A DNA stretch of 30,249 bases from Ophiostoma sp. CBS 140.51. Its lineage: Eukaryota; Ascomycota; Sordariomycetes; Ophiostomatales; Ophiostomataceae. The position numbers and the translations under genes are program-made. The notes under the pieces were generated by a model. It did no database searches. It was not told the DNA's origin and was given only the letters and a program-made list of their open reading frames with translations. Location of the stretch: assembly GCA_029298735.1 (NCBI GenBank), contig JANSLP010000373.1:1-30249 (forward strand), in the 5' to 3' direction. Of the stretch, positions 9,726 through 19,363 are shown piece by piece (positions within the stretch are counted from its first letter, which is position 1; every line of letters starts with the position of its first letter).

Positions 9726-12000
9726 ATCGTTGTACGGAGTACAACGGTCTCGAACAAAAGGGCGTATGCAAAAGAGATAGGATGATAGGAGGTCTGATCT
9801 CTCTGATTTGATTTACCAAAAATGATGTGCCTAAATAGGTAGCATACTATGAATGAATTTGATACTGTTAAGTTATGTTAAGATATACTGTCCGCTCTTT
9901 CTTGTGATGTGAATTTGTGCTGCCTATCGTGCCTACCGTGAGCGTGATCGTTCTTTCCTTCTTGTGTATTGCATGGTCATACTGTCGTGGTCGTTACTGC
10001 CTCATGTGGTTGTACTTTCCTTTTCGCTGCATATCGCGCCTGCCTTGAAATGACAACATTGCTCTTTCCTTTTATGATTATATTTTAACATTGACAGCCT
10101 TCTCGCAATGCTGGCCCTTTTCAACTTTTTGCATTTTTGCACGTTTGCACTTTCATCTTCTCAATCTTACTGCACAAATTACTTTTCACTTAACACACCC
10201 ATCGTCGCCTATTGAAACCAGGAACGTTTCCACGCTTTTTGCCACACGCGGAATGGGAGCCAGCGACCTGGCCTGGCCCGTCGCAACGGGCACAGCCGCG
10301 TGCACAACGAGCCAGTTTAGCCAGGCCACACTGTTAGTCGAAAAACAGCACTTCTGGCACTTTTCAAGGACACTTCTTGGCCTCGGCAAAGGATGCAACG
10401 GCACATCAGCACCTTACACAGTGAGTATGGGGGAACGGTCGGATATATTACCTGTCCCTTGTTCGATAATATATACCCAGCATGCCGGGAAGGGTTCCAG
10501 TGAGACCAAAACTCTACGACGTCAGGCCGAGAACACTGGTCTCAAGGTCTGGAAACACAACATCCCATGTCGCTGACGGTTCCTGTGTCTTTGTTGCAGT
10601 ACGACGTCCAAAAGGAATTGATTCCGCCTTGTGCAGATCCGCCCATTTCCGGCAAGTAACGTCCTCGAACACAATGCGACAATGTTCGTCAACAAAAAGA
10701 ACCAAAGAGATGCAACACTCAAAAGGATCATGACGTTGTCCAAGCGGTGAACAAAACAAAAAATCAAGACACTCTTCTTCATCGGCATGATGTCCGGCTT
10801 GACCTTGTCGCGCAAGGCGTTTTTTACTTCTTCTACGGAAGGAGAAGAAAGAAACGGGGCAGAACAACGCACCTGTAACCACCGCCACACACCAACGACC
10901 AGCACCCTGTCAAACTTTCGCGAGAAAAATGACACAAAGTGGCAGCGGACACGGGTGGGCAAGGCACGCCGCGGTGCGGAATGCAGCCTAGCGCGACGCT
11001 TCGATACGTGGAGCCCAAGGAGCTTAAAATAATGCCAATACGTCGCACTCGCTGTGGCCTTCTCTCCCCAGAAAGGCAAAGAGGAGCATGAAGGAAATAT
11101 CGATATTGTGCATGCAGGAAGCGAAACACCTGCAGCTCTCATTTGCTCAAGTTGGCGATGGGCACCCGATGACTGGCGCTGGCTAGACCAAAGAGACCGC
11201 CAGAGACCAGGCTAGACCTCCAACGGCAAGGGTCCAAGAAAACGTGTGGGATCCCAAACAATTAAACAGACTGTCCATCCAGACAGGCCAGACAAAAAGA
11301 AACCAAAAGCTCAGCCGCAAAATGGCGTTTTTTCAAGCGGTTTTGCAGAGTGGTTTGGCGCGCGATGAGGGACAAAACAGGGTCTAATAGGTCCAACACG
11401 ATGGGCTAAGCCTTTCTGGACCTGTCTCGTCCTCTTTTCGATCTGGCTCCAGGGGCTGGGCTTTGGAAGTCTCGGACAGCAAATGTCTCTCCTCATGACA
11501 ACCCTGCCTTGTGCCGGCTCTGCAGTTTGCCAGAGCTTGTCTTTCCGTTTCCCATCCTCGTCTGAATCGACGTATCGGCGGAAGGTGCCGGCGCGACCTG
11601 TCTTCCAAGCACACAATTTTCTCGCTCAACTGCGCCGACTTCCCTTTTCTCTCTCGAGGGTGCTCAGTCTCTTGCATCTGAGTGGTCGCTCGAGAACACA
11701 GTCAAGCTTCCGCCACCAAGCCACCCCTGCCGCTGCCGCTGCCGCCTCTTCCTCCCCTCAGACTGGAACGAGGCACGAGGCATGCCCGTTTTGTCGTGGC
11801 CTGGATCCAGAGCTGAACCTGAAGAGTTGTGAACACGAACCACGGCACGAGCACGAGCTTGAGGACAATCGGCACGCTGTTCACAAGCTCACCCATTTTT
11901 GCACCTTACTTTCATCTTGTCGATTCGTGGCGGGTCGGGAGCTATTCAAGGTGCTTCCCAACGAGCGTGAGATCTGCCTTCCCACCGCACTGGTTTGATG
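9726..12000. other. Intergenic region after glucosidase II
   Basis: This holds the 3' UTR of the glucosidase gene and then sequence without a supported gene. Open frames on either strand are short, change composition abruptly and show no domain. A small hairpin lies just after the stop codon (9728-9746). The remainder probably includes distal promoter of the WW-like gene. I see no tRNA or transposon remnant. Confidence 0.6.
9728..9746. repeat. Perfect inverted repeat just after the glucosidase stop codon
   Basis: CGTTGTAC and GTACAACG form an exact 8-bp stem around a GGA loop, two bases after the TAA. In RNA this would be a small hairpin at the start of the 3' UTR. The TACGGAGTAC core also occurs at 23416-23425. 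A functional role is not shown. Confidence 0.6.
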
Positions 12001-12820
12001 CCAACTTGGGAAGTGATAGACAACCAGCTTTGATACGACATACGAGGAACGACCTGCAAACTCATTTTTTGCCTTCTCGTCTTCAAAACAGACGAAGCTT
12101 CACGAGCCCTGCCTTGCATACTCACATTATCCACGCATCCTCTACCCACCACCCACTCATCCCCAGATTGCTTCTTTTGCCTGCCACGTCCTGCCCGAGG
12201 CTAGACCTGTGTTGGTCGAGAACACTGACTCCCACGCGCGGGTGTGTGGGCGGCTCTGCAAGTGGCGTCTTGGCATCTGAACAAGAAATCTATTTGAATT
12301 CTGGAGAGTAAATTAGGGGTAACCTGCTTTGCCTGCCTGCCCGGCAAAGCAAAGACGTTGTCGCCAGCTTGGCACGCAGCCCTTCAGCCTTCCGAGACCG
12401 CGTTTCTTTGGGTCATCTTCTTTAGATCGTCTTTTCTTTTTCACCTTTTCTCCGTCCTCCATCGTCACACCTCCTTCCTCTTTTTTTCCTTGCATCTCGC
12501 ATTCTCCACCCCCTTGTCTGCACTCCTGTCTGCACCGTCTGTACTCCTGTTGCACTTTACTGTTTCTCATAGCCTGCGTTCTTTTCTGTTTTCAGCTCTT
12601 GCTCCTACCCCTCGTTAGCTCGGCCACCGTCCGTCCCAACGTTCACCCAACGTCCACCTCGTTTCTGTCGCCAGGCTTTCTCGTTCCTCTCCCCCCTCCT
12701 TCGCGTCTGTCGTCCCCCATCCCAGGGTTTGCGCTTCGTTGCGCTCTCCCGTTGTCCTGTCCTAGACTCTCTGTCCTTCTGTCTCTCCCTCCGTCTCTTC
12801 GTCGTCTTCCCCTTCCCAAC
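12001..12820 (+). promoter_or_regulatory. ATG-free, pyrimidine-rich leader region of the WW-like gene
   Basis: No ATG occurs on the plus strand from 12001 up to the start codon at 12821, and from about 12400 the strand is strongly C/T-rich. At even base composition about a dozen ATGs would be expected by chance. This fits a long 5' UTR selected to avoid upstream starts. The tract TTTTCTGTTTTCAG at 12583-12596 looks like a splice acceptor, so a leader intron is possible. The transcription start cannot be fixed. Confidence 0.5.
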
Positions 12821-15800
12821 ATGACTTCCCTTCCTGAAGGCTGGGAGTCGGACTATGATGGCGCCAGGTGGTTCTTCCGCTACAAACCCACCGGTGCTGT
12901 CCAGTTCATGTTCCCCAAACCAGGCGACGAGTTCCCCGAGTACTTTGATAACTTCGGGCCCGTCCCGCAGAGCTATGTCCCCACTCCTGAAGAACGCCTT
13001 GAGAGCGACCGCCAACGTCGCATGTCAGGCTTACCCCCAAAACGGACTCCCAGTACTGCGACTCGAGGGTCGACGTCCAACGAACCCACCTCGGCCACAC
13101 TGGGCCGTGGTGACTTTTTGAATTCCTCTTCGTTTGATATGTTTGGTGGCTTCCTGGGCCCGGCCTCTTATACCGACGTCTCGCCCGTCGACGAAAACGA
13201 AGAGCTCAACACCATCGACAGTGCTGTCGACAGTACTACCGCCACCACCCTTGACGACCCTACACAACGCGGCATCGTCGAAGCAGATAGTACACCAGCG
13301 AGTTGTCTGACGACGCCAAACTTGCCCCTTGCTACGGAACCTGGTTCCGCTGCCGTCACCGCCAGCCCTACGTCGTTGCCCCCCAACACACAACCCGTCA
13401 TCGTCTACGAGCTGCCAGACGCAGCTACACTCGGCGGCCAGCACTACGCCTCCGACCCCGTCGGCAACATCTCGGAGCTGGCCACGGAACAGACGCTGCA
13501 GTGCGAGGAAGAAGCCAACCCACCGCCCGTCGAGCTCGACAGTGGACCCATCCTGCCTGGTCCTGCCGAGCTAGCAACCGAGCCCATTGTGCATGCAACT
13601 GCGCCGCCGCCACAAGTCGAGACTGCATCAAGCCAACCAGCCCAAGCACCACCACTTCCCACCCAAGCACAAAAGGACGGTGTCTACCAGCCCTTCCGTG
13701 CTGCAGGCCAAGACCAGACACCGACATCCAACAGTGACGACACGGGCCGCCAACCTCTTGTTGTTGCCGACTTTGCTGCTGCCACTGCGGCTGCCACTGC
13801 TGCCTCGACACAAAAGAACATCGACAACGCCAGCCAAGACACTTTCCACGAGGAACACCGCCGTGCCACCCTCGATACCACTTTGACAAGCATCCCTCTT
13901 GCCCTCCAGCCGTCACAACCGCTCCAGAACCAGGCTGTGCCAAGACGGACAAAAGAGCCTCAACAGCCGCAATCTTCCCAGTCACCTCCCCAGTCCTCCA
14001 CGCCCGCACCACTTGCCACACCCACTCCTCCGCCTCCTCCCCCACCAGCAGCCGCAGAGCCTCCAAAGCTTGTTTCTCCTCCTCCTACGTCTCAAACAGA
14101 ACACGAAGCCAAGGACGCCCTCAACCGTGTCCCCTCGGTTCTCCAACCTGCATCCAACCGGCTTACGGCCCCGCAAACTCTCGCTACACCCAAGCCTGCC
14201 GGTGCCGTTCTCTCCGACGTTCCCTTGGCATTGCGAACCGCCGTTCCAGCTCTTGTGCCTCAAGTAAACAACACACCACCGCCTATGCGGTCGACACCGC
14301 CGCCTCAACCTACCCAGGCACCAGTCATCCAGTCGACCGAAGAGAAGGACACTGTGGAGGAGACACCTGTTCCTTCTGTTGAGGAGCCCACGCCTGTGGT
14401 TCTAGAACAGCAGACACCACCTTCACAACAGACAGAATTGGTGCCAGCACCTCTTCGTCTCTCTCGAGCAGGAAGTCCCACATCGCCTGCCTCGCCGGTG
14501 TCGATGCCAGCCGTGCCCAACACGCCTCAGCCAGTGCCTGCCACCATCAGTTCAGTCACACAAAATACACCACCGTCACCCGCCTCGTTTGGTGTCATGG
14601 TCGCGGACGACGCCATCCCAGCACCGTTGAAACCAAGATCGCCGCCGCCTCAAGCCGCTTCGTCCGCTTTTGGGATCCTGTCGCCGTCCGAGTCGTCTAC
14701 ATCGCCTACACCAGCAGCTGTCACGCCCGGACCTGGACCACCTGGACCCGGCTCCGCATCCCCGCCTGCCTTTGGTGTCGTTGTTGGATCAGAGGGTGCT
14801 CCTGCTGCCTCCGCCGGCCCAGCACACCAAGACATTCCGAAGCCTCTGCAGACCGGATCACCGCCCCAGACACAAGATTCGGAAAAACCTGTGAACAGCC
14901 AGGCACCTCCTCCCGCTCCTGCCCCCGCCGTGCCCCAACCGCCACCCCCTACACCCGTTGTCATGTCCGCCAACTTTGCCAGCGCCGCCCTGCCCAAGCC
15001 GCTCTCCCCGGCCAGCACGCCGCCACAGGCTACCGGTCCTTCGTGTGCACCTAGTGTCAAGGCACCAGCCAGTGGTCTCGCGTCGATTGCCGAAGCGTCG
15101 TCGGGTTTGATTTTGGCGGATGAAGAGCACCAGCCGCCGCAAACACAGGCGCAGCCTGTCGCGCAGGTGCAACCACCAGTGCAGGCACAGCAACAGCCCC
15201 CTGCTGCTCCGCAACAGTTCCAGCAGTCTCCTGCCCCCACCTTCGCAACCACGCCCTCTCCGAAGCCGCCGCCCGCTGGTGTGGCCCAACCGCCTCCCCA
15301 GCAGAACCGCATCCAGCGCAAGCCGACTCTCCAGCGCAAGGCCGTCGGGGGCGGTGCATCGCCGCAGTCGGCCACTGCCCAGTCGCCCAGTGCGAGTCCT
15401 GGCCCAGGTCAGAGTCCGACCGTTCTGCCCCACCGTACATCCATCTCCTCCGTCTCCAGCCAGCCATGGGGTGTTACTGTCGACCAGCTTGGCCAGCAGC
15501 CTATTCAGCCGATTCCGCCAATCGCCCAAGTCTCGCCTGTAACGGTCCCCGTTCAGCCTGCCGGCCCAGCTGGTGAGCAACGCGCGCCCACTCCCGCCCA
15601 GAGCATCCATAGTGTGCACAGCGCCGGCGTCGGTCCCAGCCAAAACAGCCCGCAGCAGACGTACCAGTCGCCCGCGCTGTCGGTCAACTCGCTGCACCGC
15701 AACTCGGTGTCCGGGCCGCCTGTCGCCGGTACGCCGCCGCCTGGTCCCGGTGCTCAACCGCAACGGATGTCCATGTACGCCGCTCCAGGTCAAATTCCGT

Positions 15801-18334
15801 CGCCCATTGCGGGTGCGGCACAGCCTGCTCCGGGGTACAACCCGCAGACATTCCAGCAGCAGCAGCTTGGACAACCCCAGCCCCAACATGGCCCACCGGG
15901 CGCCGTCCCCCAGGCCTTCCCCGGGACGCTCCCACCGTTCCAACAGCAGCCACAGGTCGCCCCTGGCCAAGCACCCAACCCGGCTCACCGCATGTCCCTT
16001 CCCGGCCAACTGCCCAGCCAGCAGCCGCAGCCCTTCTTTTCTGGCCCACCTCTGGTGATGGGCGGTGTCGCGCCTCCGCTGCCCAACCGTTTTACGACGC
16101 CTCAGCAGGGTCAGCCGGGCCAGTTCCAGCCTCCTGCCCCAGGTACACCCAGCACGCCTGGTACGCTACAGCAGGCACCCGGTGCACAGAACCCGCAGTT
16201 CCCGCCTCTACATCATAGCCAGACGGCGCCCGCTGCTGTTCCTCAAGTGCAGCCCCAGCAACAGCAACAGCCTCCTGCACCTGGTTTTGCACACCCGCAA
16301 CATGCCCAGACGATGCCTCTGCCAGGTCAGCAACTGCCACCGGGCCAGCAGCGCCAGCCTGGTCAACCTGGTCAACCTCTGCAGCCCGGCCAGCAACCGG
16401 CACCCATCCCGCAGCCATATGTGATGGGTCCCAATGGTGTGCTGGTTCCGTACAACCCACTGGCACCGCAGCAGTTTGCTCCTCAGCCCGGACAAGTCCC
16501 GGGCCAGGCGCCTCAGCAACAGCAGCAGTTCACGCCCGCACCAGGCCAAGCTCCGGGTCATGCTCCCGGCCAGGTGCACACGACTCCTCTACCCGGTGCT
16601 GCTCACCGCCCCTTTGCCACACCTACTCCTGGTGTCGCAGGTGGAGCTCCTGGCGCTGTGCCGCCTCAACAGGTTCACACCACTCCCGCGCCCGGTACCG
16701 CTTATCGTCCATTCGCCACGCCCACTCCTGGTGTTGCCGGTACGCAGCCCGGACAAGTGCATACGACGCCAGCTCCTGGAACTGTATACCGTCCCTTTGC
16801 AGCCCCTCCTACTGCCACGACAACGCGGCCAGGCCAGATGACTGTTGGCTCCGCCCCTGGCCGACCGGCCAGTGCTGCCAACTCGCCCACCACGCCTGGC
16901 AGCAGCAGCAGCAGTGGTAGCGGCCTGTTCTCCAAACTCATGAAGAACCCCGCCGTTAAGCGCACCGCTTTCGCCATTGGCGGTGCTCTCGTGGGCGAAA
17001 GCATCGGCATGTCCGGCGCTGCGGGTGCCCGCATCGGCACCTCGGCCTACTCCACCCACCAGCAGTACAAGCGCCAGTCGACCCAACAGGAGGCCATGCA
17101 GCAGGCCGTGCAAAAGGCTCAGGCGGATGCGGCGCAGGCCCAGCGCAATGCCCAGATTCAGATCCAGCAGGCTCAGCAACAGGCACAAGCCCAAATCCTT
17201 GCAGCCCAGCAAGCGGCTGCCGGTGGCCGTCCTCCCTTGCACACAATGCACACTGCACCCGGTCAAATGCAGCACAGCATGCCGCCAGCGGCGTCGCCTG
17301 CCAGTAGTGGCAGCTCGGCCACGCCCATGACGCCGCAACCATACATTCCTGGCCAGCCGGCGCCGGCTCCGACACAGCAGCAGCAGCAGTTTGCTCGGCC
17401 TGGACAGGCTCCTGGCCAGGTTCCCGGTCAACCCATTCCCGGTCAAGCTGGCCGCCCGCCGATGCCGGCCAGCTTCTCGGCGCCGCCTGGTCAAGTGCCA
17501 CACGTGCCGGGTGCTGCACCTGGCACTGCTCCTGGTGCCCCGCCGGGCATGCGCGCTCCTGGTGCCGCCCCTGGTGCTGCTCCGGGTGCTCCCCCTGGTA
17601 TGGCTCCCGGTGCGGCTCCTGGTGCGGCTCCTGGTGCGGCTCCCGGAATGGCGCCCAGTGCCGCCCCTGGTCCAGTCCCTGGTGCAGTTCCTGGTATGGC
17701 TCCCGGCGCCGCTCCTGGCGGTCCTCAGCCCTTCATCCCCGGTGTTACACCTGGCGACCGTGCAGCCGGCCGTGGCGCACCTGGTGCTGGCCGCGGTTAT
17801 GCCGGTCCTGGCGCAGGCCGTGGCTATGGCGCTCCTCCTGGAGGTGCCGGCCGCGGCTATGGTCCTGGCGTCGCTGCCGGCCGTGGCGCTCCCACTTCGG
17901 CTGCCGGTCGCGGCGGTGCACCCACTCCCGGCGAAGAGTTGGCCAACACTGTCATCAACTCCTTGTTGCACGCCCACCAGCAGCACCAGCAGCAATCCAA
18001 TGACCCCTTCCAGGCAATCCTGCAACAGCAGCAGCAGCAGACCAACCAATTCATGAACATGTTGCAGCAGCAGCAGCAGAACCAGCCAACGTTTGTCCTG
18101 CCAGACATGACGTCGACAACCAACCCCGCCATCCCCGTGTTTGACATGAACAACAACACGCAAATCAACATTGATATTACCAACACGGGGGATGCGGGCG
18201 GTTGGGGCGATTCGGTCAACTACTCGGGTGACGACTGGGGCGGCGATACGGGCGATTTGGGCGGTGATCTCGGCGGTGACACGGGCGGTGACTTTGGGAG
18301 TACCTTTGACGTTGATGTGAGCGATTTGATCTAA
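12821..18334 (+). CDS. Giant low-complexity protein with N-terminal WW-like domain
   Basis: A single exon encodes 1,837 residues. Residues 4-34 form a WW-like domain (LPEGWESDYDGARWFF...), but the second signature Trp is replaced by Phe29. A short conserved-looking segment follows (PGDEFPEYFDNFGPVPQSYV). Residues of about 120-1365 are Pro/Ala/Gln/Ser-rich and look disordered. Three long repeats carry HTTPxPG...RPFA (from residues 1252, 1285 and 1313). Around 1374-1410 lies a helix-prone Gly-zipper-like stretch (MKNPAVKRTAFAIGGALVGE), then a Gln/Ala-rich helix at about 1407-1465. Next come PGAA-type repeats (about 1560-1640), GRG/GRGY repeats (about 1645-1702), poly-Gln tracts (about 1717-1757) and an acidic Gly/Asp/Trp tail (about 1788-1837). 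The ATG at 12821 (A at -3) is the first in frame. The likely role is as a scaffold binding Pro-rich or RNA partners; this is inferred from composition. No enzyme motif is visible. Confidence 0.9.
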   Translation: MTSLPEGWESDYDGARWFFRYKPTGAVQFMFPKPGDEFPEYFDNFGPVPQSYVPTPEERLESDRQRRMSGLPPKRTPSTATRGSTSNEPTSATLGRGDFLNSSSFDMFGGFLGPASYTDVSPVDENEELNTIDSAVDSTTATTLDDPTQRGIVEADSTPASCLTTPNLPLATEPGSAAVTASPTSLPPNTQPVIVYELPDAATLGGQHYASDPVGNISELATEQTLQCEEEANPPPVELDSGPILPGPAELATEPIVHATAPPPQVETASSQPAQAPPLPTQAQKDGVYQPFRAAGQDQTPTSNSDDTGRQPLVVADFAAATAAATAASTQKNIDNASQDTFHEEHRRATLDTTLTSIPLALQPSQPLQNQAVPRRTKEPQQPQSSQSPPQSSTPAPLATPTPPPPPPPAAAEPPKLVSPPPTSQTEHEAKDALNRVPSVLQPASNRLTAPQTLATPKPAGAVLSDVPLALRTAVPALVPQVNNTPPPMRSTPPPQPTQAPVIQSTEEKDTVEETPVPSVEEPTPVVLEQQTPPSQQTELVPAPLRLSRAGSPTSPASPVSMPAVPNTPQPVPATISSVTQNTPPSPASFGVMVADDAIPAPLKPRSPPPQAASSAFGILSPSESSTSPTPAAVTPGPGPPGPGSASPPAFGVVVGSEGAPAASAGPAHQDIPKPLQTGSPPQTQDSEKPVNSQAPPPAPAPAVPQPPPPTPVVMSANFASAALPKPLSPASTPPQATGPSCAPSVKAPASGLASIAEASSGLILADEEHQPPQTQAQPVAQVQPPVQAQQQPPAAPQQFQQSPAPTFATTPSPKPPPAGVAQPPPQQNRIQRKPTLQRKAVGGGASPQSATAQSPSASPGPGQSPTVLPHRTSISSVSSQPWGVTVDQLGQQPIQPIPPIAQVSPVTVPVQPAGPAGEQRAPTPAQSIHSVHSAGVGPSQNSPQQTYQSPALSVNSLHRNSVSGPPVAGTPPPGPGAQPQRMSMYAAPGQIPSPIAGAAQPAPGYNPQTFQQQQLGQPQPQHGPPGAVPQAFPGTLPPFQQQPQVAPGQAPNPAHRMSLPGQLPSQQPQPFFSGPPLVMGGVAPPLPNRFTTPQQGQPGQFQPPAPGTPSTPGTLQQAPGAQNPQFPPLHHSQTAPAAVPQVQPQQQQQPPAPGFAHPQHAQTMPLPGQQLPPGQQRQPGQPGQPLQPGQQPAPIPQPYVMGPNGVLVPYNPLAPQQFAPQPGQVPGQAPQQQQQFTPAPGQAPGHAPGQVHTTPLPGAAHRPFATPTPGVAGGAPGAVPPQQVHTTPAPGTAYRPFATPTPGVAGTQPGQVHTTPAPGTVYRPFAAPPTATTTRPGQMTVGSAPGRPASAANSPTTPGSSSSSGSGLFSKLMKNPAVKRTAFAIGGALVGESIGMSGAAGARIGTSAYSTHQQYKRQSTQQEAMQQAVQKAQADAAQAQRNAQIQIQQAQQQAQAQILAAQQAAAGGRPPLHTMHTAPGQMQHSMPPAASPASSGSSATPMTPQPYIPGQPAPAPTQQQQQFARPGQAPGQVPGQPIPGQAGRPPMPASFSAPPGQVPHVPGAAPGTAPGAPPGMRAPGAAPGAAPGAPPGMAPGAAPGAAPGAAPGMAPSAAPGPVPGAVPGMAPGAAPGGPQPFIPGVTPGDRAAGRGAPGAGRGYAGPGAGRGYGAPPGGAGRGYGPGVAAGRGAPTSAAGRGGAPTPGEELANTVINSLLHAHQQHQQQSNDPFQAILQQQQQQTNQFMNMLQQQQQNQPTFVLPDMTSTTNPAIPVFDMNNNTQINIDITNTGDAGGWGDSVNYSGDDWGGDTGDLGGDLGGDTGGDFGSTFDVDVSDLI
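16571..16831 (+). repeat. Three long coding repeats with HTTPxPG and RPFATPTPG motifs
   Basis: Inside the WW-like gene, three copies of a unit (QVHTTPxPGxxxRPFA, with TPTPGVAG in the first two) start at 16571, 16670 and 16754. The spacing is 33 and then 28 codons. Synonymous differences between copies show that the duplication is not recent. Confidence 0.8.
17500..17925 (+). repeat. PGA and GRG coding repeats
   Basis: A G/C-rich, imperfect repeat array encodes collagen-like PGAAPGA units (about 17500-17745) and then GRG/GRGY units (about 17755-17925) in the WW-like protein. The nucleotide repeats (GCTCCTGGTG and variants) make the segment prone to length variation. GRG/RGG-type sequences in other proteins often bind RNA or promote condensation; that reading is inference here. 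Confidence 0.75.
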
Positions 18335-19221
18335 TGTTGCAGCTTTCTCTTTGAATATTTGTTTTGTAAGTTTTTGTCCAGCGTTCTCTGTATCTTCTTT
18401 GCTCATGGCATTTCCTCTGATTATTTTGATTCCCACCTGTTTGTCTAGCCTCTTTCCGCTTTGCTTTCCTATGATTCTATACATTCAATAATAACCATAT
18501 ATAATGTACGAACCCATCATATAACTGCCGTCGATACCATATTTCCGAATTCTCTTTTCTGGCCATTTTGCTTTACGTATTATCTTGGTCTTGTTTCTCT
18601 AGTGCAATTGCCTATTTGAGGAAGTTGCGTCGCTAAATCACCAATTCTGCCTAATCTAATGCAGTGGACACGAGCTCACGTGCCCTCGTGCCTCCTGCGC
18701 GATCCACAGTGGTCGATCCTGCAGTGAGCCCTCTCTCAATCTCCCGCCAAACAGCGCGTCAAAAGACTGCAAAGCGCGTGCCCTAAAGTGTCACTTTCCA
18801 CCTCCGGGATGGTACAAGACTACACAAGCCGCAATCGTGGGGCTTCACACAGCGGCCGTTTCCGGCAAAAATCGAAATGGCCTCTTTTTTTAACCCAACA
18901 ATCGCATTGTTGCCTGCGAGGCAGTGCCAAAGAAAAGGATCAAAAGGGACACGACGACGACGACTCGACGACAAAGGGGGCATTGTTTTGATTGCTTCTT
19001 TGATGAGATGGAACAACATATGTAAAGATTGAGTCTCCCATCCGACTGTGTTGGCTTGGAAACATTTTGGGTCATCCTCACTTTGCACCACTTTCCATTT
19101 ACTGCTTTCTTGTTCCCACCTTCCTCGACATGCGGGCAGCGGCTTCCATCTCCTCCATCACCACCTCTCTCGTCACCTCATCATCACCGCCTTATCTCTT
19201 TTTCTTCTTCTCCCGTTCGAC
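18335..19221. other. Intergenic region and ligase leader
   Basis: The left part contains the 3' UTR of the WW-like gene, with AATAATAACC and TATATAATG near 18487-18505 that could act in 3'-end formation. A CACGTG E-box sits at 18677-18682. The right part (about 19080-19221) is C/T-rich and is probably the leader of the ligase gene. It contains an upstream ATG at 19130. No other gene is supported. Confidence 0.55.
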
Positions 19222-19363
19222 ATGCCCTTCCTATTCAGCCATGTCTGCGACCTCTTTGAGCAGGTCTCGGACCTTCCGCCAGCGAAACGGAACCAGCCCA
19301 GGGCTGTCAACCAGGTCGTCAATGCCTGGTTTTCCAAGCACCGGAAGGAAGTGGATGCGATGA
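19130..19363 (+). other. Upstream ORF overlapping the ligase start
   Basis: An ATG at 19130 opens a 77-codon frame (MRAAASISSITTSLVTSSS...) that runs past the ligase ATG at 19222 in a different frame and stops at 19361-19363. Its start context, TCGACATGC, is identical to that of the ligase. If transcripts include it, scanning ribosomes would often miss the ligase start. The product has no recognisable domain and is Ser/Arg-rich. Whether the transcript starts upstream of 19130 is unknown. Confidence 0.35.

Noticed and set aside
10091..10576. A 161-codon plus-strand frame downstream of glucosidase II
   Set aside because: The composition is AT-rich and unlike the coding genes here, and no domain is recognisable.
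12329..12820. A 164-codon N-terminal extension of the WW-like protein
   Set aside because: The frame is open but contains no ATG, and the translation is Leu/Pro/Ser-rich as expected of C/T-rich leader DNA.
16589..18484. A 631-codon open frame on the minus strand across the WW-like gene
   Set aside because: It mirrors the repeat-rich coding strand. Its translation is Arg/Thr/Gly-rich low complexity without a domain.
19048..19221. A 58-codon extension of the ligase upstream of 19222
   Set aside because: There is no in-frame ATG, and the family N-terminus starts at MPFLFSHVCDL.
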